Source of the DNA: an uncultured Christensenellaceae bacterium
GTDB lineage: Bacteria > Bacillota > Clostridia > Christensenellales > Pumilibacteraceae
Assembly (NCBI GenBank): GCA_910586925.1
Contig: CAJUKG010000001.1
Location: 1 to 64,000 of the forward strand
Reading direction: 5' to 3'
Length of the DNA: 64,000 nt
Shown piece by piece: positions 1 to 6,666 of this stretch. A model generated the notes under the pieces. The model was not told the origin of the DNA. It made no database searches and saw only the letters and a program-made list of their open reading frames with translations. The position numbers were made by a program, and so were the translations under genes. Within the stretch, counting starts at the first letter, position 1, and each line of letters starts with the position of its first letter.

Positions 1-44
1 GACGCGACAGAACGACGCGCGTTTATAGAATAAGAAAGTACAAT

Positions 45-716
45 TCAGGTACCGTTCGCGATTATTTTCACTATATCTTTTATTTCGCTCACAATGTAGT
101 CCGCACCGACGGCTTCGAGTTCTTCTCGGTCGCCGTAACCGTACAGCACGCCTATGCACGGCATGCCGATTTTATGCGCGCCCGCGACGTCGTACAGTCT
201 GTCGCCGACCATGATCGAGTTATCTGCCGAGGCGTGCGCCGATTTAAGCGCGTATTTTATGACGTCCGCTTTTTCTGTGCGCGAGGTGTCGAGCGACGCG
301 CCCGCGGCGAACTCGAACAGGTCGAGTATACCGAAATGCTTTAGTATTTGCACGGCGGCAGGCTCGGGCTTGGACGTTGCGAGTATGAGCTTTTTGCCGA
401 GCGCGTTAAGCTCGGTCAGAGTTTCGCGCACGCCGTCGTACAGCTTGCAGTCGAGCATGCCGTGCGGCGCATAGTATTCGCGGTAGTATTGCACCGCGCG
501 TTCTGCGTCGTCCGCGTCGAGATGATAGTGCGTCATGAACGAGCCCCACAGCGACGGACCTATGAACACGCGCAACGTTTCGCGGTTTTCGGGCGGCGTT
601 ATGCCCATTTTTTCGAGCGCGTACACCACCGATTTGGTGATGCCTTCGTACGAATCGGATATCGTGCCGTCGAGATCGAACAGCACGTATTTTATGTTGT
701 TTGCGGTTTTCGTCAT
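45..716 (-). CDS. HAD-superfamily phosphatase (phosphoglycolate phosphatase-like)
   Basis: A 223-residue cytosolic hydrolase of the HAD superfamily, beta-phosphoglucomutase/Gph branch. Motif I is the DLDGT segment (Asp14 nucleophile, Asp16 acid/base). A helical cap follows, then motif II around 'ATSKPE', and motif III/IV appears as 'MVGDRLYDVAGA'. The length is normal for the family. By family knowledge it removes phosphate from a small phosphorylated metabolite; the substrate (phosphoglycolate, PPi, a sugar phosphate) cannot be read from sequence. It lies one base downstream of the TtcA-like gene on the same strand, so the two are probably co-transcribed from the promoter at 1461-1489. The last bases before the window edge show no further gene. 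Confidence 0.85.
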   Translation of the reverse strand: MTKTANNIKYVLFDLDGTISDSYEGITKSVVYALEKMGITPPENRETLRVFIGPSLWGSFMTHYHLDADDAERAVQYYREYYAPHGMLDCKLYDGVRETLTELNALGKKLILATSKPEPAAVQILKHFGILDLFEFAAGASLDTSRTEKADVIKYALKSAHASADNSIMVGDRLYDVAGAHKIGMPCIGVLYGYGDREELEAVGADYIVSEIKDIVKIIANGT

Positions 717-717
717 G

Positions 718-1452
718 CTAATCGTTATCTCCGATCGGTCTATGCGGCAGGTTTGCGCGTTCGGTGTGGGTTATAGCCGAGTGCATGCGCTCGAACGCGT
801 CGGGCGTGACTTCGCACAGCGTGCGGATAACCCCTTTCATCGTTTCGCGTTCGGTAAAGCCGTTTGCGGGGCAGGGGTTTTCGATCACGGGAATGCCGTT
901 GTCGCGAACGAACGCGGCGGTGTCTTTTTCGCGCACGTATAGTAGCGGGCGAATGAGCGTGATGCCCGAACGGTCGAGGTACGATTTCGGTTGCAGTGTG
1001 TTCAGCCGCCCTTCGTACAGCATGCCGAGCAAAAATGTTTCCACCATGTCGTCGGCGTTGTGCCCGAGCGCGAGCACGTTGCAGCCTAGCTCGTTGAGCT
1101 TGTTGTCGAGCGCGCCGCGGCGCATTTTCGCGCATAGCGAGCACGGGTTCTTTTCTTTGCGCGCCTCGAATACTATGGCGGCGATCTCTGTCTTTACTAT
1201 ATGCAGCGGCACGTCGAGTTTTTCGCACATGGGTATGAGCGGAGAGAAGTCCGCACCCGTGCCCGCGTCGATCACGACGGCGTCAAGCGAAAAATTCGCG
1301 GGGCAAAACCGACGATACGCCGCGAGCGCGTGGAGCAGCGCGAGCGAGTCTTTGCCGCCCGACAGTCCGACGGCGATGCGGTCGCCGCTTTTTATCAGTT
1401 TATAATCGTTGTCGCACCGTCGCACCTGCGACAGTATTTGTTGAAGTTTCAT
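718..1452 (-). CDS. TtcA-like tRNA thiolation / PP-loop ATPase
   Basis: A 244-residue PP-loop ATPase. The ATP-binding motif SGGKDS is at about residues 31-36. A CxxC ('CSLC') near residue 103, within 'KNPCSLCAKMRRG', is followed by 'LALGHNADD', which is typical of the TtcA/TilS-type group that adenylates tRNA bases; TtcA makes 2-thiocytidine 32. The start chosen is the ATG at 1452 (MKLQQI), because the longer reading frame would begin upstream of the promoter's expected +1. The gene is transcribed with the HAD phosphatase. Exact tRNA substrate is inferred from family; TtcA versus another TtcA-like sulfurtransferase is not settled. Confidence 0.8.
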   Translation of the reverse strand: MKLQQILSQVRRCDNDYKLIKSGDRIAVGLSGGKDSLALLHALAAYRRFCPANFSLDAVVIDAGTGADFSPLIPMCEKLDVPLHIVKTEIAAIVFEARKEKNPCSLCAKMRRGALDNKLNELGCNVLALGHNADDMVETFLLGMLYEGRLNTLQPKSYLDRSGITLIRPLLYVREKDTAAFVRDNGIPVIENPCPANGFTERETMKGVIRTLCEVTPDAFERMHSAITHTERANLPHRPIGDND

Positions 1453-1460
1453 ACACGATA

Positions 1461-1489
1461 AGTATACAAAAAACCTCGGCAATAATCAA
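1461..1489 (-). promoter_or_regulatory. Promoter for the TtcA-like/HAD operon
   Basis: On the minus strand this reads TTGATT, a 17-base spacer, then TATACT, ending 8 bases before the TtcA-like ATG. It lies just beyond the stop codon of the XRE gene, so the operon has its own promoter. Not tested. Confidence 0.6.
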
Positions 1490-1494
1490 GTAAA

Positions 1495-1704
1495 TTAAGA
1501 CAGCCCGAGAATGTCGTCGGCGGAAACGTCCAAAATTTCGCAAAGGTTGGCGAAAGTTTCCAGCGAGGGATATTTGTCGAGATACAAATACTTGCTCACC
1601 GTCGATTGATTGATGCCCAAACGTTTCGCGAGTTCCTTTTTGGATATCGTCGCCGTTTTTATCGCGTCGCGCAGTCGCGCCTGTATTTCCTGTATGGTGA
1701 TCAT
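1495..1704 (-). CDS. Small XRE-family HTH transcriptional regulator
   Basis: A 69-residue protein that is almost entirely a lambda-repressor-like helix-turn-helix: 'SKKELAKRLGINQSTVSKYL' places the recognition helix at about residues 29-40. There is no effector or oligomerisation domain, so it resembles the small Cro-like repressors that guard mobile or conflict modules. It is divergent from the TIR gene at 1841. Two GCACA-N-TGTGC palindromes in the shared 136-base spacer are the natural candidate operators; one sits inside the TIR promoter. I infer that it represses the TIR gene and possibly itself. Confidence 0.85.
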   Translation of the reverse strand: MITIQEIQARLRDAIKTATISKKELAKRLGINQSTVSKYLYLDKYPSLETFANLCEILDVSADDILGLS

Positions 1705-1716
1705 AGCCTAAAATTA

Positions 1717-1760
1717 GCACATTGTGCCTAAAAATGCTTGACATTTGCACATTGTGCCTA
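1717..1760. promoter_or_regulatory. Paired palindromic operators (GCACA-N-TGTGC)
   Basis: The 14-base sequence GCACATTGTGCCTA occurs twice, at 1717-1730 and 1747-1760, exactly 30 bp apart. Each contains the perfect dyad GCACA-T-TGTGC. The first lies upstream of the -35 box and the second occupies the -35/-10 spacer of the rightward promoter. The 30-bp spacing (about three helical turns) would put two dimers on the same face. Assigning the XRE protein as ligand is inference from position. Confidence 0.65.
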
Positions 1761-1766
1761 TATATT
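1738..1766 (+). promoter_or_regulatory. Promoter of the first TIR gene
   Basis: TTGACA at 1738-1743, 17-base spacer, TATATT at 1761-1766. The operator copy at 1747-1757 fills the spacer, so a bound repressor would block RNA polymerase directly. A leader of about 65 bases precedes the ATG at 1841, with the ribosome-binding stretch GGAGAGG just upstream. Confidence 0.75.
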
Positions 1767-1840
1767 ATATGTATGTACAATTTTGTCGAATAAATGTATG
1801 CGACATGTTCGGCGGCTGAAAAAACTTTCGGGAGAGGATA

Positions 1841-4800
1841 ATGGAATACTTTAGCAGGCGTTGCGGCAACTGCGGCGCGGAACTCGACGGCATAGACGCG
1901 ATCGGCGGCGTAATAGAATGTAAATACTGTCACAGCAGGTTTCCCGTCGCGAGAAGTACCGACGGCAACGTGTTGCACTTTTTGTTCATGGGCGAGCACG
2001 AGATGGACGTCGGCGAGTTCGACAAGGCGCACGAAGCGTACGCGAAAGCGGCGCAGTTCGACGAGAAAGAGTCGGCGGCGTATTGGGGCATGGCACTTTC
2101 CGATTTCAAAGTGCGGTTTTTGCATTACGTGAACGACAAGGACGAAACAAAACTTCAGCCTATCTGCCACGAAGTGTCCAAAAAGGTTTTCTCGGAAGAC
2201 GAGAACTACAAAAAGGCGATCGCTTGCGCGACGGCGGAACAGCGCGTCGAATACGAGCGCGTCGCGCACGATATAGACTATATAAGAGGTGAGTTTTACA
2301 GGTTCCAAAAGGAAGGTGTGGACTACGACTGCTTTATATGCGTCAAAGTCACCGACGACGCCACTAAACGCAAAACACCCGACAGCGATCGCGCGAACGA
2401 CCTGTATTATCATCTGCGCGACCGCGGGTACAAGCCGTTCTATTCCGAACGCGAGATACAGAACAAGCAGGGCGCGGATTACGAGGCGCGAATACTGTAC
2501 GCGCTGTATTCGTCCGAAACGATGATAATAGTTTGCAGTGACGAGAAGTATTTGCAGACGAAGTGGGTGAAGAACGAATATACGCGGTTCATGGGGCTTA
2601 TCCGCAACGACGAAAAAGAATACGACAGCATTACCATCGCGTATTTCGATACGCCTATCGACAAGCTGCCCGGTCGCGACGGCAGGCTTCAAGGCGTCAA
2701 CCTCAATTCTCCCGACGCGTACAGCAAGATTGTAGACTTCGTGGACGCGCACTACAAAGCGAGTTTCGCCGTGCCCGACATAGTGCGTAAGTCGTACGGC
2801 GCACGCACTTACGACAAGAATGCCGCGGTCAGAACGGGAGTGCAAAAGCGCAAGCTCGGTTCGCTCGGCGGCAGTGCCGAAATCTCGGTGTCAGATAATT
2901 CCATACTCAAAAACGCGACCGACTTTTTGCGGCGCGGCGATTACAAAAACGCCGTCAATTTCGCGAACATACTGATAAAAAACAATCCCGCCAACTCCGC
3001 CGCGTACGAACTTCTGTTCCTCGCCGAAAACAAGTGTACGGACAGAACCGCGTACGAGAACATGCGGAGCACCGCGTCTTCTTTCGACAATCTCGAAAAG
3101 GCGATCGCCGTCGCGTCGGGCGATAGCGCGAAAGAGCTTTACGGCATGCTGTATCGGCATATCGAGAAAACTCTCGACGTAGCCGCGTACAGCGAGTACA
3201 TAACCCTGCCCGACAGCACCGACGAGCAAATCGCCGCGCTCAATAAAAAAATGTACGCCGACGCGCTTCGGTACGGCAATCAAAAAATATTCGACACGAT
3301 CATTCAAACGGTGGGCGACGTCGATCTGTTCATAAAGATGAACGTCGAGTTCGCGCGAAAACTCAACGACGGCACGTCGTTCGGCGTTACCGTGGTCGCG
3401 CCGTACTATCGCGCGGTGCTTGAAAAGGCGGACGCGGGGCACGGCGAATCGCTGTGGTACGTGTTTGTCGCCGCCCATGCGCCCAAAAATCAAGGCGAGT
3501 ATTTTTGCGACCAAAACAATTTTCCCGCTATAGAATCGGGGCTTTTCGCTTACGGCTACAACGAGTTCGCCGCCGAAAAACTTTTCTCGATCTGCGAGAG
3601 CGAACTGAAAAACAAGAACGACAACGCCGTCGCGCTCTTGAACTTCTTGCTGTCGATGATACCGTCCGAAAAGAACGGCGAATATTACAAACGGCTTCGT
3701 TCGAGCGTCAAGATATTCATGGACAGGGGCAGTTATGCGAACGCGAAGCAGTACAACGACATGTATCTCGCGGCAAAAAGCAAGGACGACAGAGCGCATT
3801 TGAACGCCTGTCTTATCAATCACAAAATGAACAACCCCGTCAGCCTGTTTCGGCTCGGCGACGGCTTGCTCGAAGATCCCGAGTTCCGCGCGGCGTTCGA
3901 CCTTTATCCCGAGAACAACCCCGGGACGAATAATATCTACATGGACATTTACATGTACGTGCAGAACAATATTGATTTGATCGCGGTGCGCGACGCTTTT
4001 TCGGCGTTCGAAAAAGAACAGCGTGTGGAATTAAACGAATTATGTGGTTGCCGCGATACGGTAGTAAAGTATTACAAAAATAAGAGCGAAAGAAAATGGA
4101 GAAGTATACTGCAAGAATATTTTTGTAATGATTTGGGCGGCATAATGAAACTTACAAAAGATATTACCGATAATCCCGCCCTTGGAGAAGCGTTTATATT
4201 TTCGATTGCATACGAGTATTGTAAAGCGGATAATAAGACATTTTTTAATATTATAGATAATCCGTATGGTAGCGGAAAAATACCGTATAGGTATGTAAAC
4301 GATTATACGTGCGAGGTGTGCAGTGGTAAAGGATATTTGTCAAATGCAAAATGCCGCGATTGCGATGGCACCGGAAAAAAGAAAAAAACTTGTGGTATTT
4401 GCGATGGTGACGGATATATACAGTTAGGTTTCGGACCGAAAAACGATTGTTGGCATTGCGGCGGCACGGGCAAGGTAAAAAGCAGAGAGAATTGCCATAC
4501 ATGCGGCGGTACCGGTATAGTGGACACAAAATGCCCGAGATGCAATGGCAATGGATTTACTGCCGATATGCCTATATATGCATGTATAGACTACATTCGC
4601 AAACATCTAAAGGATAAAATTGAAGATAATAAATTAAAAAGAGAGGAGCAAAAGCAACGCGCAGAGCAAGCTGCAGCGTCGAGGGAAAAACAGTTTGTTA
4701 AAGAAAGAAAAGCCGCCGCAAGAGCGGCGCGGCGACCGCTAATCGCGACTATTATATTAGATATTATATTTTGCGGGATTATGATTGCGGGAATTATATC

Positions 4801-5002
4801 GGTGATTGCCGATCCTCTTGCCGCGCAAGAAGCTGGCGTTATTGTCGGCGGAGTGGCGACATTCTTCGGTTTTATTTCAACGATTGCAGGGTGCTTTGCT
4901 CAACGCAAGCAAGGAAATAAAGCGGCTTCTGTGGCGTGGTTGATAGGCGGATTGGTGTTTATTGCTTTAAGCATTAATTTGATAGTTGTATCATTATCTT
5001 AA
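1841..5002 (+). CDS. Zinc-ribbon/TPR/TIR protein with DnaJ-type zinc fingers and C-terminal membrane segments
   Basis: A 1053-residue multidomain protein. Residues 8-30 form a zinc ribbon (C8, C11, C27, C30). Residues 50-90 look like a TPR ('FDKAHEAYAKAAQFDEKESA'). A TIR domain spans about 162-300; 'KWVKNEY' places Glu246 where the catalytic Glu of NAD-cleaving TIRs (WVHKE in SARM1) lies. A long helical, TPR-like region follows to about 720. Residues 824-905 hold six CxxCxGxG motifs of the DnaJ central type (DnaJ itself has four), then a charged coil and about three membrane segments (966-1053). From about base 4020 the DNA turns AT-rich and loses the codon bias of the first two thirds, suggesting the tail was acquired separately. 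Paralogue of the gene at 6667. I infer an NADase or sensor anchored at the membrane; NADase activity is not proven. Confidence 0.8.
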   Translation: MEYFSRRCGNCGAELDGIDAIGGVIECKYCHSRFPVARSTDGNVLHFLFMGEHEMDVGEFDKAHEAYAKAAQFDEKESAAYWGMALSDFKVRFLHYVNDKDETKLQPICHEVSKKVFSEDENYKKAIACATAEQRVEYERVAHDIDYIRGEFYRFQKEGVDYDCFICVKVTDDATKRKTPDSDRANDLYYHLRDRGYKPFYSEREIQNKQGADYEARILYALYSSETMIIVCSDEKYLQTKWVKNEYTRFMGLIRNDEKEYDSITIAYFDTPIDKLPGRDGRLQGVNLNSPDAYSKIVDFVDAHYKASFAVPDIVRKSYGARTYDKNAAVRTGVQKRKLGSLGGSAEISVSDNSILKNATDFLRRGDYKNAVNFANILIKNNPANSAAYELLFLAENKCTDRTAYENMRSTASSFDNLEKAIAVASGDSAKELYGMLYRHIEKTLDVAAYSEYITLPDSTDEQIAALNKKMYADALRYGNQKIFDTIIQTVGDVDLFIKMNVEFARKLNDGTSFGVTVVAPYYRAVLEKADAGHGESLWYVFVAAHAPKNQGEYFCDQNNFPAIESGLFAYGYNEFAAEKLFSICESELKNKNDNAVALLNFLLSMIPSEKNGEYYKRLRSSVKIFMDRGSYANAKQYNDMYLAAKSKDDRAHLNACLINHKMNNPVSLFRLGDGLLEDPEFRAAFDLYPENNPGTNNIYMDIYMYVQNNIDLIAVRDAFSAFEKEQRVELNELCGCRDTVVKYYKNKSERKWRSILQEYFCNDLGGIMKLTKDITDNPALGEAFIFSIAYEYCKADNKTFFNIIDNPYGSGKIPYRYVNDYTCEVCSGKGYLSNAKCRDCDGTGKKKKTCGICDGDGYIQLGFGPKNDCWHCGGTGKVKSRENCHTCGGTGIVDTKCPRCNGNGFTADMPIYACIDYIRKHLKDKIEDNKLKREEQKQRAEQAAASREKQFVKERKAAARAARRPLIATIILDIIFCGIMIAGIISVIADPLAAQEAGVIVGGVATFFGFISTIAGCFAQRKQGNKAASVAWLIGGLVFIALSINLIVVSLS

Positions 5003-5013
5003 TAATGACCCCC

Positions 5014-5046
5014 AAAGCGCGGGCAGTGCTCGCGTTTTGTTTTTTT
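5014..5046 (+). terminator. Rho-independent terminator after the first TIR gene
   Basis: An 11-bp stem with G-T wobbles (5014-5024 with 5028-5038), three-base loop AGT, then a T-rich run. It separates the TIR gene from the SPFH operon, which has its own promoter. Confidence 0.7.
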
Positions 5047-5117
5047 GCCGCGAAATAAAGATAATACACACTTTTAGAGAAAAACAGAGAAAAAATAGCG
5101 GATTATAGGGAAAACAC

Positions 5118-5146
5118 TTGACATTTTCACGATTTATATATATAAT
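5118..5146 (+). promoter_or_regulatory. Consensus promoter of the SPFH/TIR2 operon
   Basis: TTGACA at 5118-5123, 17-base spacer, TATAAT at 5141-5146: a perfect vegetative (SigA-type) consensus. A strong GGAGGG ribosome site at 5172 precedes the ATG at 5182. No GCACA-N-TGTGC operator is present here, so this operon does not seem to be under the same repressor. Confidence 0.85.
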
Positions 5147-5181
5147 CATTATGTTAAACATAATCTTTTACGGAGGGAATT

Positions 5182-6219
5182 ATGTCTATCTTCAACAGGA
5201 ACAAAAAGGTGCAGACGATCAATTTCAATAACGTCGCGGGCAATTACGCGGATACGAATAACGCGTTGTTCTTCCGCGTGCGCGAGGCGATCGAAGATAA
5301 AGATGCGGTCGTGGAAGTGCCTTTCACTCATACCGCCATCATTCTCATGGGCAGCAGTTATAAATACGTTACGGGCGATACGAAGATCTTCGAGGACAAG
5401 AAGGCTCTCGAGAAGTGGCAGCGCGGCATGACGGTGGACGTCATTTACATAATCAAAGATACAGCCGTCGAAGTTACTTGGGGCACGCCCAATCCCATTA
5501 CTTTCCGCGATCCCGTCAGCGGGCATATCGTAAACCTCGGCGCGCACGGCAAGTTCGAAGTCGTCGTGTCCAACCCCGAGGAATTTTTCCGCCGCATAGT
5601 CGGTAACAATCAAAAGTTCGATATCGACGACTTCAGCCGTCGCGCCGCGGCGACGATAGTCGACGAGTTTAACGCCGTTTTCCAACACATTGTCGAGGAA
5701 CTCGGCATTTCGTACGACAAGTACGACGCCAACAGAAAGCTCCTCGGTCAGCGCATGGGCGAAGCGTTGTCGCCCGTATTCGAGAAGAAGTACGGACTGC
5801 GCGTGGATACGTTTACCATATCGGGCATGACTATCGACGCCGCCGCCAAAGCCGCGACCGAAGAAGTTATGGATCCGCGCAAAGTCCGCGAGGAAGAAGA
5901 ACGGCGCGAGGAGAAACGCAAGCGCGAAGAAGAAGACGCGCGGCGGGAAGCGGAGCGGCTCGACGACAAGCGGTTCGAGCGCGACCTGCGCATGCGCGAC
6001 CTGGACCGTCGCGAACGCGAGGCGTTCTATTCGAGCACCGCGCGTGCCGAGAGCAAACCGCGCTGTCCGCACTGCGGCGCGGAGAACGCGCCCGCGGCGA
6101 CGTTCTGTTCGGCATGCGGCAAGCGCGTAAGCACTGCGCCCGTTACGTGCACGCAATGCGGTGCGGTCAATCCGTCCTCGGCGGCTTTCTGCTCGGGCTG
6201 CGGCAAAAAATTATCTTAA
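5182..6219 (+). CDS. SPFH/band 7 protein with two C-terminal zinc ribbons (YdjI-like)
   Basis: A 345-residue protein. Residues about 20-230 form an SPFH (band 7, flotillin-like) domain. A highly charged helix rich in E/R/K (about 232-285) links it to two zinc ribbons ('CPHCGAEN...CSACGK' and 'CTQCGAVN...CSGCGK', about 289-345). This matches the 'virion core protein'/YdjI architecture. In Bacillus subtilis YdjI is encoded in the pspA (ydjF) operon and works with PspA, an ESCRT-III superfamily protein, on the membrane (established knowledge of that family). No signal peptide or membrane helix is visible. First gene of the operon reaching to 9697. Its link to the ESCRT-III-like genes near 29.5 kb is inference. 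Confidence 0.85.
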   Translation: MSIFNRNKKVQTINFNNVAGNYADTNNALFFRVREAIEDKDAVVEVPFTHTAIILMGSSYKYVTGDTKIFEDKKALEKWQRGMTVDVIYIIKDTAVEVTWGTPNPITFRDPVSGHIVNLGAHGKFEVVVSNPEEFFRRIVGNNQKFDIDDFSRRAAATIVDEFNAVFQHIVEELGISYDKYDANRKLLGQRMGEALSPVFEKKYGLRVDTFTISGMTIDAAAKAATEEVMDPRKVREEEERREEKRKREEEDARREAERLDDKRFERDLRMRDLDRREREAFYSSTARAESKPRCPHCGAENAPAATFCSACGKRVSTAPVTCTQCGAVNPSSAAFCSGCGKKLS

Positions 6220-6237
6220 TTCGGGAGGTATCCGACA

Positions 6238-6651
6238 ATGAATTTTCTTTCTGCTGTTAATTGGGCTGTTGTAGGTCCTATCATAGGTGTTGCGGCGGCG
6301 GGCGTTATACTGTTGCTCGTGGCGTTGTTCGCGGTCAAGAAGAAGCCCAAGGCAAACCCCGGCGGCGACGCCGACCGTCAGCTCGTCGATCAGAACGCAA
6401 AGGCGGTAGACATTCTCATTGCGATCGTCACGATCGAGGAAGGCAAAGCCGCGCTCGCGGAGTTCCGCGACAAGCTCAAGTTTCTCATGCCTTCGGGCAC
6501 CGACGAAGCGTTCCAAAAGGACAGCAAGATCAAGAATATGCTCGATGATTTCAAGATCGCCGTTACGCGCAAGCCCGACGACATGAACGTTATTTCGACC
6601 AATATTCGCGATATAGAGATAGTGATTGCCGAGCGCAATGCGAATGCGTAA
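6238..6651 (+). CDS. Small single-pass membrane protein of unknown function
   Basis: 137 residues. An N-terminal membrane helix (about 9-33, ending in a KKKPK stop-transfer patch) is followed by a soluble helical domain of about 95 residues with no motif I recognise. The start has a good ribosome site (GGGAGG) 10 bases upstream and the gene sits 18 bases after the SPFH gene and 15 before the second TIR gene, so it is co-transcribed. Context suggests an accessory that anchors the SPFH or TIR protein at the membrane; no function is assigned. Confidence 0.75.
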   Translation: MNFLSAVNWAVVGPIIGVAAAGVILLLVALFAVKKKPKANPGGDADRQLVDQNAKAVDILIAIVTIEEGKAALAEFRDKLKFLMPSGTDEAFQKDSKIKNMLDDFKIAVTRKPDDMNVISTNIRDIEIVIAERNANA

Positions 6652-6666
6652 AGCGGAGTGTCGGGA

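Noticed and set aside
1841..5002. Calling this gene a DnaJ chaperone because of its CxxCxGxG motifs
   Set aside because: There is no J domain (no HPD), six rather than four motifs, and the bulk is zinc ribbon, TPR and TIR.
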